Translations under genes and position numbers: made by a program | Shown: in pieces, positions 27,540 through 38,391 of the stretch | Numbering within the stretch: position 1 is the first letter of the stretch | Layout: each line of letters opens with the position of its first letter | Source: Ruegeria sp. THAF57 | GTDB taxonomy: Bacteria; Pseudomonadota; Alphaproteobacteria; Rhodobacterales; Rhodobacteraceae | DNA length: 64,000 nt | Direction of reading: 5' to 3' | Assembly: GCF_903914075.1 (NCBI RefSeq) | Contig: NZ_CAIWNQ010000001.1 | Coordinates: 186,001-250,000, forward strand | The notes under the pieces: generated by a model | The model's input: only the letters and a program-made list of their open reading frames with translations | Database searches by the model: none | Told to the model about the DNA's origin: nothing

Positions 27540-27639
27540 GGGATGGTTCGTCTCCTCGTTCGAACCTGTGTATCCGCCTCAGACCCCCGCAATCAAGTCC
27601 GGCATTGAAAACCGGGACATAGCGGCCTAAACCCAAGCC

Positions 27640-28284
27640 ATGGTCAAACCTGCATTTGCTCACGTCACCCAATGGGTGTTCGACCTCGACAACACGCTTT
27701 ATCCGCCGCATATGCGCCTGTTCGATCAGATCGAGGTGCTGATGACGGACTACGTGGTTCAGGCCATCGGCGTCGACCGCGCCGAGGCGGATCGGCTTAG
27801 GTCGCATTACTGGCGCGAATACGGCACCACTCTGGCCGGGCTGATGGCCGAGCACGATCTTGACCCGGAGCCATATCTTCATGCCGTGCATCAGGTCGAC
27901 ATGAGCCATATGGACCCGGACGCCGATCTGGCCGATCACATCCGTGCCCTGCCGGGCCGCCGGATCGTCTATACGAACGGCAGCGCTCCTTATGCCGAAC
28001 GCGTATTGCAGGCGCGTGGCCTGAGCGGATTGTTCGATGCAATTTATGGCATCGAGCACGCGGAGTATCGCCCAAAGCCGCAGAAAGCTGCGTTCGAAGC
28101 AATCTTTGAGCGCGACGGAATTGACGCTGAAAAGGCCGCGATGTTCGAAGATGACCCGCGCAATCTGGCTGCCCCGCACGCGATGGGAATGCGGACGGTT
28201 CACGTCGCACCCGAGCCGCACGAGGCCGATCATATCCACCATCATACCGACGACCTAACGTCATTTCTGTCCCGCCTGCGGTAG
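27640..28284 (+). CDS. Pyrimidine 5'-nucleotidase (HAD superfamily)
   Basis: HAD phosphatase of 214 residues resembling yeast Sdt1/Phm8-type nucleotidases. Motif I is WVFDLDNTLYPP (residues about 9-20), motif II is RRIVYTNGSAPY near residue 108, and motifs III-IV are RPKPQKAAF and MFEDDPRNLAAPHAMG near residue 168. Probably dephosphorylates pyrimidine monophosphates in the cytoplasm. Preceded by a divergent GntR regulator that may or may not control it. Confidence 0.9.
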   Translation: MVKPAFAHVTQWVFDLDNTLYPPHMRLFDQIEVLMTDYVVQAIGVDRAEADRLRSHYWREYGTTLAGLMAEHDLDPEPYLHAVHQVDMSHMDPDADLADHIRALPGRRIVYTNGSAPYAERVLQARGLSGLFDAIYGIEHAEYRPKPQKAAFEAIFERDGIDAEKAAMFEDDPRNLAAPHAMGMRTVHVAPEPHEADHIHHHTDDLTSFLSRLR

Positions 28285-28371
28285 GCTGTCACACTACGAC
28301 TTTCCGCGTATTTCGCATACGCAGCATCGTCCCTATATGCGCCTCAGCGACGAATAGAAACGGAGACACCC

Positions 28372-28620
28372 ATGACCGCGATCGAGGCCCCTCGGCGCCT
28401 GCCAATCTGGCAGCGCCTGTTGTTTGCAATTCCCCTGTTTGGCTGGATGGCCAAAGACGTTGCCCATGGCGAGGCCGAGGATTGGGGCTATGCCGCCCTT
28501 GCGATCTTCAGCATGTGGGGCTGTTCGACCCTGTTGTTCGGCCTGCCGGGCCTTTATATCCCCGCCGTGATGATGGTACCGGTGATGTTCCTGATCCTTT
28601 TGCTGATTACCCGAGGTTAA
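28372..28620 (+). CDS. Small two-helix membrane protein of unknown function
   Basis: Protein of 82 residues with two hydrophobic segments (residues about 38-55 and 57-80), the second rich in Met, Leu and Val. No recognisable domain. ACGGAGAC precedes the ATG by a good distance and the reading frame has the third-base GC bias of its neighbours, so it is likely real. It ends 76 bases before the UbiH-type hydroxylase start and is probably cotranscribed with it. Confidence 0.75.
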   Translation: MTAIEAPRRLPIWQRLLFAIPLFGWMAKDVAHGEAEDWGYAALAIFSMWGCSTLLFGLPGLYIPAVMMVPVMFLILLLITRG

Positions 28621-28696
28621 GACACGGGACAGGATGTCACTTGGCACGCGCCTTGGAACCGCACTAGGGTCTGCCCAAGATACGGAGACCAAGGCC

Positions 28697-29893
28697 ATGA
28701 CTGAAAGCTGTGACATCCTGATTTCTGGTGGCGGGATTGCCGGTTTGACTGCTGCGGCAGCCTTTGGGACAGCCGGGTTTGACGTCGTGTGCGTCGATCC
28801 TGCCCCACCTGTTACCGAACGCGATGTCGACGGCTCGGACATGCGAACCACGGCGTTTTTGCAACCTGCACGCGGGTTGCTTGAACAGTGTGGGTTGTGG
28901 GAAAAGCTGGCCCCGCATGCCGCCCCTCTACAGATCATGCGTATCGTGGATGCAGGCGGCGACGTGCCTGAACCACGTGTGGTGCGGGACTTTAACGCCG
29001 CCGACATTTCGGATCAGCCTTTTGGCTGGAACCTGCCGAACTGGTTGCTTCGGCGCGAAATGGTGAACCATCTGGCTGAACTTCCGAATGTCGATTTCCG
29101 CCCGGGCACCGGAACCGCCAGCCTGTTCACCCGCACCGCCCACGCCCGCGTCGGGCTAAGTGATGGCAGTCGTGTTTCCTGCAAACTGGTTGTGGCTGCC
29201 GATGGGCGCAGCTCTCCGATGCGCGAAGCTGCTGGAATTTCCGTGCAAACAACGCGCTACGGGCAAAAGGCGCTGGCCTTTGCAGTTACGCACCCAATCC
29301 CGCACGACAATGTCTCGACCGAGATTCACCGGTCCGGTGGGCCCTTTACTCTGGTCCCTCTACCGGACTGGCAGGGTCAGCCTTCTTCCGCAGTTGTTTG
29401 GATGGAACGTGGACCGCGCGCGGTCGAATTGCTCAACACCGAACCGCAGGCGTTTGAGGCCGCCATGACCGAACGCTCTTGCGGGTTGTTCGGCCCGCTG
29501 AAACTTGTCTCGCAGCGAACCATTTGGCCGATCATCAGCCAGTCGGCTGAACGTCTGTCCGGGGAACGGATCGCATTGATGGCCGAGGCTGCGCATGTCG
29601 TTCCGCCCATTGGCGCACAGGGCCTGAATATGTCACTAGGTGATCTTCGCAGCCTGCTGGACCTTGCCACTGCACGGCCCGAGGGCCTTGGTGACGTACA
29701 GATGCTGGATGCTTATCACAAAGCCCGACACACCGAGATCGCGATGAGGGTAAAAGGAATCGACCTTCTCAACCGCGCCTCGATGATCGAAACGCGGGCA
29801 TTGCGTGACGCTCGGGCGATGGGGCTGAACGCCCTCTATTCGCTGCCGACGGTGCGAAAGACTCTGATGCAGATGGGCCTTGGCGTCCGTTGA
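28697..29893 (+). CDS. UbiH/UbiF family FAD-dependent hydroxylase
   Basis: Flavoprotein monooxygenase of 398 residues, probably hydroxylating the aromatic ring during ubiquinone synthesis. The dinucleotide-binding motif is ISGGGIAGLTAAAAFG at residues about 9-24, and the second FAD motif is MAEAAHVVPPIGAQGLNMSL near residue 297, where GDAAH of many relatives is EAAH. The start at 28697 is chosen over the longer frame because GGAGACC precedes it and the FAD motif is then at the usual distance. Which ring position it modifies is not predictable. Confidence 0.9.
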   Translation: MTESCDILISGGGIAGLTAAAAFGTAGFDVVCVDPAPPVTERDVDGSDMRTTAFLQPARGLLEQCGLWEKLAPHAAPLQIMRIVDAGGDVPEPRVVRDFNAADISDQPFGWNLPNWLLRREMVNHLAELPNVDFRPGTGTASLFTRTAHARVGLSDGSRVSCKLVVAADGRSSPMREAAGISVQTTRYGQKALAFAVTHPIPHDNVSTEIHRSGGPFTLVPLPDWQGQPSSAVVWMERGPRAVELLNTEPQAFEAAMTERSCGLFGPLKLVSQRTIWPIISQSAERLSGERIALMAEAAHVVPPIGAQGLNMSLGDLRSLLDLATARPEGLGDVQMLDAYHKARHTEIAMRVKGIDLLNRASMIETRALRDARAMGLNALYSLPTVRKTLMQMGLGVR

Positions 29894-29903
29894 GCACCGA
29901 CGC

Positions 29904-31031
29904 TCAGAGAACCTGATCCAAGACGCGTTTCAACCGTGCGATGGTCCTATCTACATCATACAACTTATCCAGTCCGAACAAACCCAGGCGGAATGTGCTG
30001 AACCCTTCCGGTTCATCGCATTGAAGGGGCACACCAGCCGCGATCTGCATGCCCAAAGCGGCGAATTTCTTACCGTTTTGCACGTCCGGATCCGATGTAT
30101 AGCTTACCACCACCCCGGGAGCGCCAAAGCCATCTGCCGCAACAGAGATCACACCCTTTTCCTTCAACATCGCGCGGACACCGTCACCCAGCGCCCATTG
30201 CGCGCGGCGTAGCTTGTCAAACCCATAGTCGCGGGTTTCAAGCATCGTGTCACGAAAGGCGCGTAAAGCATCCGTCGGCATCGTCGCGTGATACGCGTGG
30301 CCACCGTTTTCGTATGCGGCCATGATCTGACGCCACTTTTTCAAGTCTATCGCAAAGCTGTCCGAGGTGGTTTCTTCCAACCGTGCTTCTGCGCGCTCGG
30401 ACAACATGACCAAACCAGCGCAGGGCGACGCGCTCCACCCTTTCTGAGGGGCCGAGATCAGAACATCGACACCTGTAGCCTTCATGTCGACCCACGCGCA
30501 TCCCGACGCGATGCAATCCAGCACCATCAGCGCACCAACCTCATGAGCGGCCCTAGCCATTTCTGTCACGTAGTCGTCGGGCAGAATAACACCCGCCGAC
30601 GTTTCCACATGCGGGGCGAACACCACATCCGGGCGCTGATCGTGTATGGTCGCAACGACGTCTTCGATTGGAGCTGGTTCGAAAGGCGATGGACTGGAGT
30701 TCCCGACCTGCCGCGCCTTGAGCACCGTTGTCGAGGCTGTCAGACCGCCGGTTTCAATGATCTGACTCCAACGATAAGAAAACCATCCGTTGCGAACGAC
30801 CAGAACATTTCGGTTCCGGGCAAACTGACGCGCGACGGCTTCCATACCATAGGTGCCGCCTCCGGGGATAACCGCGACGCCGTCCGCGTTGTAGACATCT
30901 TTCAGCATCGCCGAAATGTCCCGCATGACCTGCTGAAACTGTACCGACATGTGATTTAGAGAACGGTCCGTAAAGACGACCGAAAATTCTTCAAGCCCAT
31001 TTGGGTCAACGGTATCCAATAGTGCTGGCAT
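29904..31031 (-). CDS. Class V aminotransferase (alanine-glyoxylate / serine-pyruvate type)
   Basis: PLP-dependent enzyme of 375 residues. The PLP lysine is in LISAPQKGWSASP near residue 200, and VIPGGGTYGMEAVARQF near residue 56 supplies the phosphate-binding loop. Substrate probably a small amino acid with glyoxylate or pyruvate, but this is not certain; phosphonate transaminases are related. ATG 31031 has AAAGGA before it, which decides it over a longer frame. It is divergent from a GntR/UTRA regulator that may control it. Confidence 0.88.
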   Translation of the reverse strand: MPALLDTVDPNGLEEFSVVFTDRSLNHMSVQFQQVMRDISAMLKDVYNADGVAVIPGGGTYGMEAVARQFARNRNVLVVRNGWFSYRWSQIIETGGLTASTTVLKARQVGNSSPSPFEPAPIEDVVATIHDQRPDVVFAPHVETSAGVILPDDYVTEMARAAHEVGALMVLDCIASGCAWVDMKATGVDVLISAPQKGWSASPCAGLVMLSERAEARLEETTSDSFAIDLKKWRQIMAAYENGGHAYHATMPTDALRAFRDTMLETRDYGFDKLRRAQWALGDGVRAMLKEKGVISVAADGFGAPGVVVSYTSDPDVQNGKKFAALGMQIAAGVPLQCDEPEGFSTFRLGLFGLDKLYDVDRTIARLKRVLDQVL

Positions 31032-31072
31032 GACGGGTCCTTTCACTTTGCATTGACGGCCCCAAATATGGG

Positions 31073-31088
31073 CACTTGGCGGCAAGTG
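31073..31088. promoter_or_regulatory. Inverted repeat, candidate operator in the aminotransferase/GntR gap
   Basis: CACTTG and CAAGTG are perfect arms around GCGG, 42 bases before the aminotransferase start. A second inverted repeat, TTTGGCG (31150-31156) and CGCCAAA (31177-31183), lies nearer the regulator gene. Confidence 0.4.
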
Positions 31089-31260
31089 ATACCTGCCGAA
31101 CGCAATTGACGTCAGGGAAGCCCATAAGTTCAATAGAAAACTTGATTTTTTTGGCGAAAAACACTCGAAAATGTGACGCCAAACAGTGTCAGCGCCCTTT
31201 ACACCGATACGTGTTTCTGACCAGATACACTCACTTTATGGAAGAAAGGTAATTCGGATC

Positions 31261-31962
31261 GTGACGGCGCAAAAACGGGTCAGCTTTCAGGTTGTTCGGG
31301 ACGAGGTTAAAAGGCGAATCGAAACTCGAATTTGGCCACAGGGATCCTTGCTGCCGACGGAAACGCAACTCGCTGAAGAGTTCAATTGCGCGCGCGCAAC
31401 CGTGAACCGGGCCTTGCGTGAACTGGCAGAACAAGGCTTTGTCGAACGAAAGCGCAAAAGCGGGACGCGCGTCAAAAAAGAACCCAGCAAGCACGCGAAG
31501 TTGGAATTTTCGCTGGCGCGTCAGTCGGTTGAAAGCCAAAACTCTACCTACCGGTATTCTCTGGTCGAACGGAACGTGGTTGCAAGTCCGGGTTGGCTGG
31601 CATCACAGCTAAGCGTTTCGCCGGACGTGCGAGTGCTGCACGTGATTTGCATGCATTACGCCGACAATCGCCCCTTCCAACTGGAAGAACGCTGGATCAA
31701 CATAGATGCCGTCCCAGAAGTTGAGCACGCCGATCTGAACGCACATGGCCCGCACGAGTGGTTGTTGAATGCAGCTCCTTTCACCGAGGCCGAAGTCGCA
31801 TTCTGCGCGGTGTCTGCGGATGGTCGTCTGGCTGAATTCATGGGGACCACAGCAGGGGCATCCATGATTCAACTTGAACGTACCACATGGAAGAACGGTC
31901 AGCCCATGACCTTTGCGCGGATGACCCATCATCCGGGGTACCGCATCCGCACAAAATACTGA
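31261..31962 (+). CDS. GntR family regulator with UTRA domain (HutC-like)
   Basis: Regulator of about 233 residues from a GTG start. The winged helix-turn-helix (residues about 8-75) includes TETQLAEEFNCARATVNRAL, and the UTRA ligand domain follows with RPFQLEERWINIDAVPE near residue 140. HutC-like members repress histidine utilisation, but no hut genes are here; the divergent aminotransferase is the natural target. The start could also be an in-frame GTG at 31186; 31261 is preferred because homologues begin just before the helix-turn-helix and an AAGG lies upstream. Confidence 0.85.
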   Translation: MTAQKRVSFQVVRDEVKRRIETRIWPQGSLLPTETQLAEEFNCARATVNRALRELAEQGFVERKRKSGTRVKKEPSKHAKLEFSLARQSVESQNSTYRYSLVERNVVASPGWLASQLSVSPDVRVLHVICMHYADNRPFQLEERWINIDAVPEVEHADLNAHGPHEWLLNAAPFTEAEVAFCAVSADGRLAEFMGTTAGASMIQLERTTWKNGQPMTFARMTHHPGYRIRTKY

Positions 31963-31963
31963 T

Positions 31964-32422
31964 TTAGCCGATTGGTCCGGGCAATCTCTCTTCGCTGAGA
32001 AGCACATTGGCCTCGACATCTCCGGCTCCGGGCAAGGTCATGATCCGCCGTCGCAGGACACGCTCAAAGTCAGCAAGGTCGCGCGCAACGACCCGCAACC
32101 GATAGTCATACAGACCTAGTACGTGCTCGACGGTTTGTACTTCGGGGATTGCACTGACGGCGCGTTCAAAGTCCTCAAGGCTCACCTGCCCTTTGCGGGC
32201 CAGTTTGACGCCAAGAAAAACCGTCACGCCAAAACCCAAAGCTTCGGCGTTCAAACGCAAGCGGCGACCCTTTATCACCCCAGCATCTTCCAGTCGCCGA
32301 ATACGGCGCCAGGTGGCGGGTTGTGACAATCCCAGCTTGCGCCCCAACGCCCCTGCGCTTTGCGATGCCTCCTGCACCAAAGCGCGCAGGATATTGCGGT
32401 CGATCTCATCCAACTCGATCAT
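31964..32422 (-). CDS. Lrp/AsnC family transcriptional regulator
   Basis: Feast/famine regulator of 152 residues: N-terminal helix-turn-helix (LGRKLGLSQPATWRRIRRLE, residues about 27-46) and C-terminal RAM ligand domain (residues about 68-145). Its ATG overlaps the stop of the upstream Lrp-like gene by three bases, so the two are translated together. The pair is divergent from ilvC, suggesting control of branched-chain amino acid synthesis. Convergent with the HutC-like gene. Confidence 0.93.
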   Translation of the reverse strand: MIELDEIDRNILRALVQEASQSAGALGRKLGLSQPATWRRIRRLEDAGVIKGRRLRLNAEALGFGVTVFLGVKLARKGQVSLEDFERAVSAIPEVQTVEHVLGLYDYRLRVVARDLADFERVLRRRIMTLPGAGDVEANVLLSEERLPGPIG

Positions 32423-32874
32423 ACTGGAAGAGCCACTTCGCTTTTGACGCGCGCGATGTGCATCAGGGCCTCGATATCCGCGATATGCGGCAGAGTCAGA
32501 ATCTGATCCCGATAGAGTTTCTGATAGTGTGACATATCCCGCGCCAAAATCGACAACCGAACATCCACACGGCCCAGAAAGGTTTGAATCTCTATCACTT
32601 CGGGCACCTGACGGGCGGCCGCTGTAAACTCGTCAAACGCGCGGGGTTGCGTTTTATCCAGTGTGACCCGAAGCGACACCTCCACGGCATATCCCAGCGC
32701 GGCCCAGTCGATGATAGCCTCCTGCCCCTCGATCACGCCAGATTCCTGCATCTTTTCAATGCGACGCCAGCACAGGCTTGCGCTGATGCGGCTACGCTCG
32801 GCCAATTCCGCAGTCGACAATGTGGGATCAGATTGAAAATGGCGCAGGATTCGCCGGTCGACGTCGTCGAGCAT
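32419..32874 (-). CDS. Lrp/AsnC family transcriptional regulator
   Basis: Second feast/famine regulator, 151 residues, starting MLDDVDRRILRHF. Helix-turn-helix LAERSRISASLCWRRIEKMQ is at residues about 24-43 and the RAM domain follows. The open frame extends far upstream antisense to ilvC, but only this part has family similarity. It shares only moderate similarity with the next gene, so the two could form a heteromeric pair. Palindromic sites lie between it and ilvC. Confidence 0.92.
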   Translation of the reverse strand: MLDDVDRRILRHFQSDPTLSTAELAERSRISASLCWRRIEKMQESGVIEGQEAIIDWAALGYAVEVSLRVTLDKTQPRAFDEFTAAARQVPEVIEIQTFLGRVDVRLSILARDMSHYQKLYRDQILTLPHIADIEALMHIARVKSEVALPV

Positions 32875-32883
32875 GATTTTTTC

Positions 32884-32914
32884 CAATTGCGGCAATTGAG
32901 AGAATAATTTCTCA
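32884..32914. promoter_or_regulatory. Paired palindromes between the Lrp genes and ilvC (candidate Lrp operators)
   Basis: CAATTG repeated around CGG (32884-32898) and, directly beside it, TGAGA-N8-TCTCA (32897-32914) with an AT-rich centre (AGAATAATTTCT), close to the Lrp consensus. Location suits autoregulation and ilvC control. Confidence 0.5.
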
Positions 32915-32931
32915 CAACCTACACGCAATAA

Positions 32932-34029
<1,098 letters not shown>

Positions 34030-34047
34030 TCCCTTTGGGATAGTGCG

Positions 34048-34075
34048 AAAGGGCGGCCCACGGGTCGCCCTTTTT
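34048..34075 (+). terminator. Intrinsic terminator after ilvC
   Basis: A GGGCG...CGCCC stem (34051-34055 with 34066-34070) is followed by five T residues. It ends 20 bases before the next gene's start. Confidence 0.8.
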
Positions 34076-34095
34076 GTCCGGGCCGGAGAGCATAA

Positions 34096-34998
34096 ATGGT
34101 CGATCAACCCACATCCCGCGACTGGAGCGGTGTATTCTCTCTGGGCCTGATCTGGGGCGGCACATTCATGGTCGTCGCCATGGCGCTTGAGGGGTACGGA
34201 CCGATCACAGTCGCAACCGCGCGCACCACTTTGGGCGCGGTAACATTGCTGGGGCTTATGGCCGTCACAAAACGTCGGATGCCGGGATTTTCTGCGGCAC
34301 TGTGGTGGTCGATTGTGATCATCGGCATCCTGTCCTCGGCCCTGCCTTTCCTGTTGCTGAGCTGGGGGCAGCAATTTGTACCATCGGCTTTTGCAGGTCT
34401 GTCGATGGCTGCAATTCCGCTGATGGTTCTGCCGCTGGCGCATTTCTTCTCGGATGAGCCTCTGAATACGCGCCGTCTTGTTGGAGTCTGCCTTGGATTT
34501 TCGGGCGCGCTTGTGCTCATCGGACCGGGCTTGGCGCAGATCGGGCAAGGCACGGAACCTTTGGCGCAATTGGCCTGCGTCAGCGCCGCGCTTTGCTACG
34601 CCTGCGCATCTATCTTCACACGACGGTGCCCACCGATTGACCCAGTGGTTCTGGCCGCCCTGACCCTTTTGGTCGGCGCGATCATCTTGCTTCCGATCAT
34701 GTTGATGACCGAAGGGCTGCCGACATGGGAAGGCACGCGGCCAAGCCTAGCCATCATCGCACTTGGCCTCGTGCCAACTGCGCTTGCCACATTGCTGCGC
34801 GTTTCGATCATTCGCAGCGCAGGATCGGTTTTTCTGACGCTGGTGAATTACCAAGTGCCAATCTGGTCAATGGTTTTTGGCGCATGGATTTTGTCCGAAG
34901 CGCTGCCCCTTAGGTTCTTCGTCGCCCTTGCCATGATCCTGACCGGCTTGGCGATCAGCCAATGGTTTAGCCTGCGCAAGATGCTGTTCGGTTATTAA
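34096..34998 (+). CDS. EamA/DMT family transporter
   Basis: Inner-membrane transporter of 300 residues with two EamA repeats and about ten helices; [21 protein letters not shown] begins the first repeat (key part: IWGGTFM). Substrate unknown; unrelated in detail to the DMT protein at 1.2 kb. Its TAA stop shares bases with the stop of the convergent glmM gene, so the two ends overlap by four bases. GGAGAG lies seven bases before the ATG. Confidence 0.88.
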   Translation: MVDQPTSRDWSGVFSLGLIWGGTFMVVAMALEGYGPITVATARTTLGAVTLLGLMAVTKRRMPGFSAALWWSIVIIGILSSALPFLLLSWGQQFVPSAFAGLSMAAIPLMVLPLAHFFSDEPLNTRRLVGVCLGFSGALVLIGPGLAQIGQGTEPLAQLACVSAALCYACASIFTRRCPPIDPVVLAALTLLVGAIILLPIMLMTEGLPTWEGTRPSLAIIALGLVPTALATLLRVSIIRSAGSVFLTLVNYQVPIWSMVFGAWILSEALPLRFFVALAMILTGLAISQWFSLRKMLFGY

Positions 34999-36338
34999 CC
35001 GGTAACAGCCTCGACTTCGGCCACGATACCGTCGACGACCTGACCCAACAGGGCGTCGTCCTCGCATTCTGCCATGACACGGATCAGCGGCTCGGTCCCG
35101 GACTTGCGGATAAGAAGACGCCCCTGCCCGTTCAAACGCGCCTCGGCATCCGCGATTGCGGCCTGAACGCTTGCGGATTCCAACGGCGTCTGCCCGTCTG
35201 CATAACGCACGTTCTTCAACAACTGAGGCACGGTTTCGAACTGCGACGAAAGCTCGGACGCCTTGCGGCCAGAATGGACCATCTCGGCCAGGAAATGCAG
35301 TCCCGCCATAAGACCATCGCCGGTCGTCGCGAAATCGCTCATGACGATATGGCCGGATTGCTCGCCACCCAGATTGAACCCGCCTTCACGCATCCGCTCA
35401 ACTACATAGCGGTCGCCGACCGCCGTTCGCTCAAGCCGCAACCCCTGAGCGGTGAGATACCGCTCCAACCCAAGGTTTGACATGACCGTAGCAACCAAAG
35501 CGCCGCCATTGAGCCTGTCGGCCTTAGCCCACGAGGTTGCCAGCAATGCCATCAACTGATCACCGTCGGCCACTTGCCCGTGTTCGTCGATCATGACGAC
35601 GCGATCCGCATCACCGTCGAGGCATATCCCAACATCGGCACCATGCGCCACAACCGTTTCTGCAGCCAATTGCGGTTTGGTCGAACCACAGTTCAAATTG
35701 ATGTTCTTGCCGTTGGGTGCAACGCCAACGGGAACGACCTCGGCCCCTAGCTCCCAAAGAACCTCGGGCGCGGTCCGGTGCGCGGCACCGTTTGCGCAGT
35801 CCACCACAACCTTCAACCCGTCCAATCGTAAATCGCGTGACAATGACGACTTTATACGCTCACCATAGCGGAAACGCGCATCGTCAACTCGCCGTGCGCG
35901 CCCGATGTTCTGCGCTTGGGCTGGGCGCACACCTTCTTCGATCAGTTTCTCAATCTCGATCTCGGCCTGATCAGACAGCTTGTACCCGTCAGGACCAAAG
36001 AACTTGATTCCGTTATCTTCTGCCGGGTTGTGGCTGGCCGAGATCATGACCCCCAGATCAGCACGCATCGACCGTGTCATCAGACCCACCGCCGGAGTCG
36101 GCACCGGCCCAAGCAACAGCACGTTCATACCTGTCGACGTCAAACCGGCCGTCAGAGCACTTTCCAGCATATAGCCTGACAGACGCGTATCCTTACCGAT
36201 TACCACCCGGTGTGCTCCGGATTGACTACGGCGGAAATACCGCCCAACCGCCGCACCGATGCGAAGGGCCATCTCAGCCGTTATCGGATGCGTGTTCGCA
36301 GTGCCCCGCACCCCGTCGGTTCCGAACAGCTTGCGCAT
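34995..36338 (-). CDS. glmM: Phosphoglucosamine mutase
   Basis: Converts glucosamine-6-phosphate to glucosamine-1-phosphate for UDP-GlcNAc, peptidoglycan and lipopolysaccharide; 447 residues. The phosphoserine loop is [18 protein letters not shown] near residue 98, the magnesium site CLDGDADR near 243, and the phosphate-binding loop [12 protein letters not shown] near 410. Start at [12 protein letters not shown] (ATG 36338) is by homology, against a longer frame. Last gene of the folB-folP-glmM run, with 35 bases after folP, an arrangement common in bacteria. Confidence 0.97.
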   Translation of the reverse strand: MRKLFGTDGVRGTANTHPITAEMALRIGAAVGRYFRRSQSGAHRVVIGKDTRLSGYMLESALTAGLTSTGMNVLLLGPVPTPAVGLMTRSMRADLGVMISASHNPAEDNGIKFFGPDGYKLSDQAEIEIEKLIEEGVRPAQAQNIGRARRVDDARFRYGERIKSSLSRDLRLDGLKVVVDCANGAAHRTAPEVLWELGAEVVPVGVAPNGKNINLNCGSTKPQLAAETVVAHGADVGICLDGDADRVVMIDEHGQVADGDQLMALLATSWAKADRLNGGALVATVMSNLGLERYLTAQGLRLERTAVGDRYVVERMREGGFNLGGEQSGHIVMSDFATTGDGLMAGLHFLAEMVHSGRKASELSSQFETVPQLLKNVRYADGQTPLESASVQAAIADAEARLNGQGRLLIRKSGTEPLIRVMAECEDDALLGQVVDGIVAEVEAVTG

Positions 36339-36373
36339 AGATGTCACTCCGTAAATTCTTGCCTGTAGATGGC

Positions 36374-37372
36374 TTACCGGACGGCAGCCCAAAGACGCAA
36401 GGCTTGAGCCGTCTCGGCGACGTCATGTACCCGCAGGATCTGCACCCCTTGTGCCAGACCAGCCAACCCAACTGCAATCGACCCCGGCGCTCGGGCATCC
36501 TTGCGCGTCTCTTTGCCGATCCGACCGATAAAGCCTTTGCGCGATACACCCACCAGAATAGGGCAGCCCAGCCCGTGAAACAGGCTGAGGTTCTGAAGCA
36601 GTGTCAGGTTATGGGCCTCGGACTTGCCAAAGCCAATTCCCGGATCGACCAGAACCTTGCTGCGGTCCAGCCCCAATCCCTCCAGATACGTCACTTGGCT
36701 ATCCAGAAAATCATACACATCCAGTAGCACGTCGTCATAAGTGGGATTATCCTGCATCGTGGCCGGATCACCCTGCATATGCATAACGCAGACCGGCGCA
36801 CCGACCTCGGCACAAAACGGCGCCAATTGCGGATCAAAAGTGAAGCCCGAAACATCATTGATCAGCCCCGCGCCCGCCTTCCACGCGGCCTTTGCAACCG
36901 AAGATTTGCGCGTATCTATGGAAATGAGCGCGCTCGTTTCAGCCCGAATTGCCCTGATCAGCGGTTCGGTCCGCGCGATTTCTTCGGCTTCAGGCACAAA
37001 AGAGGCACCGGGCCGCGTGGACTCACCGCCGATGTCCAGAATGCTTGCATCATGGTCAACCATAGTCCGCGCAGCCGCCTGTGCCGCATGGACCGAGTTG
37101 TGAAGCCCACCGTCCGAAAAACTGTCGGGCGTGGCGTTCAGGATACCCATGATCTGAGGGCGGTCCATCGCCAGACCAGCAACCGGCTGCCGTGGTCTCG
37201 TCAAGCGATCCAAGTCCTGATCCGGTACTTCGCCTACCGGAAGAACCACAGGGGCAACCACGCGGCTAAGTCGCTCTACGTGAGAAAACCAAAGCTGCTG
37301 CCCAGCCAAGGCTACTGCCCCATCGGGACGAGCCGGGCCATGCTGAACCAAAGGGCGGTAGTATACTTTCAC
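36374..37372 (-). CDS. folP: Dihydropteroate synthase
   Basis: Joins p-aminobenzoate to the pterin pyrophosphate in folate synthesis, the target of sulfonamides. 332 residues, longer than the usual 270-290 because of an N-terminal extension of about 70. The TIM-barrel core shows [16 protein letters not shown] near residue 74, [12 protein letters not shown] near 112 and [10 protein letters not shown] near 240. Its start overlaps the folB stop by four bases (ATGA), indicating coupled translation. Confidence 0.96.
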   Translation of the reverse strand: MKVYYRPLVQHGPARPDGAVALAGQQLWFSHVERLSRVVAPVVLPVGEVPDQDLDRLTRPRQPVAGLAMDRPQIMGILNATPDSFSDGGLHNSVHAAQAAARTMVDHDASILDIGGESTRPGASFVPEAEEIARTEPLIRAIRAETSALISIDTRKSSVAKAAWKAGAGLINDVSGFTFDPQLAPFCAEVGAPVCVMHMQGDPATMQDNPTYDDVLLDVYDFLDSQVTYLEGLGLDRSKVLVDPGIGFGKSEAHNLTLLQNLSLFHGLGCPILVGVSRKGFIGRIGKETRKDARAPGSIAVGLAGLAQGVQILRVHDVAETAQALRLWAAVR

Positions 37373-38289
37373 AGTCGTGCCTGATCCACGGGCACTGCAC
37401 GCAACGGGGTTTTCGGCGCTTCGGGCAAGCCCCCGCCAATCACCATCATCTCGCTGGCCTCAAAAGTCGCGGCGAACCATGCCGCCAATGCAACTGCATC
37501 AGACGGAGCTGCAGACGGTCCATCCACCGCGTCCAAAACAATCTTGGACGGTGCCCATACGCAAATCTGGCCGTTCTTCATCGCCCAATCCAGTTCCGTT
37601 CGGGTCGACACAACGACACAGCGATGATCCCGCGCAGCCAGAACCCACGCATTTTGTTCGATGGCCAGCAAGTCAATCCGACGCTGTGTCATCGCATGCC
37701 CTGTTTGCGAAACCGCCATATCTGCGGCCCCGACACACAGGATCAGCGGGCGTTTTCGGTTTTCCAACTGATCAATCCAACCGGTCAGATTGTCGGACGC
37801 AATGGCCTCGTTCGACAAGAATACCAGCCGGGGGTGCGGACGCTCTTCCTCGACCAGATCATGATGGGCCATATCCCGACCACGCACGATCTCAACACCT
37901 AAGGCACCTGGACCACGGTCCAGTTTTTCTATTCTTACAAAGGCCCTTACAGCCTGAGGCTCAAGTAAAATCCGTTCCGCAATCCGGTTGGCAAGTGTTT
38001 CCAGCAGGTTCAGACGCTCGGCGGCCAGTTCATATGCGATTGCTTCGGTCACCCGGTCATAGGACAGAATCCGGTCAACATCATCATCGATAGGATCGGT
38101 CAGCGGGCGCACCTCGACTACAATGTTAAAGCAGATGCGCTGCGTCGTACCGCGTTCCGCCTGAAACGCGCCGATCTCAACCTCGACAATATGGTCGCGC
38201 AGAGAAATGCGATCCAACGGCCCCAGAGTGGCAGTTGCCTCGGACCGCTCAGAGGGGTGCGCAAAGGCAAGGCGGATTTCGGAACTCAT
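37369..38289 (-). CDS. folB: Dihydroneopterin aldolase fused to an amino-acid-kinase-like domain
   Basis: N-terminal FolB (residues about 28-138) would convert dihydroneopterin to 6-hydroxymethyl-dihydropterin; the catalytic tyrosine lies in ILSYDRVTEAI near residue 77 and the conserved lysine in VRIEKLDRG near 122. Ordinary FolB is about 120 residues; this protein has 306. Residues about 155-306 look like the second half of an amino-acid/uridylate kinase fold (ICVWAPSKIVLD, then SDAVALAAWFAATFEA), but the glycine-rich phosphate loop is not apparent, so it may be inactive or bind a ligand. Start ATG 38289 by homology. First gene of folB-folP-glmM. Confidence 0.88.
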   Translation of the reverse strand: MSSEIRLAFAHPSERSEATATLGPLDRISLRDHIVEVEIGAFQAERGTTQRICFNIVVEVRPLTDPIDDDVDRILSYDRVTEAIAYELAAERLNLLETLANRIAERILLEPQAVRAFVRIEKLDRGPGALGVEIVRGRDMAHHDLVEEERPHPRLVFLSNEAIASDNLTGWIDQLENRKRPLILCVGAADMAVSQTGHAMTQRRIDLLAIEQNAWVLAARDHRCVVVSTRTELDWAMKNGQICVWAPSKIVLDAVDGPSAAPSDAVALAAWFAATFEASEMMVIGGGLPEAPKTPLRAVPVDQARL

Positions 38290-38391
38290 GCAGCGGACCT
38301 TTTCGGGCTTTTGGGACAGGCTTACCCAAATTAAACGATGCGGGCGCGTATAACACCGCAACAAACGCCTTTCTAGTCGTCGAATGCGGCG

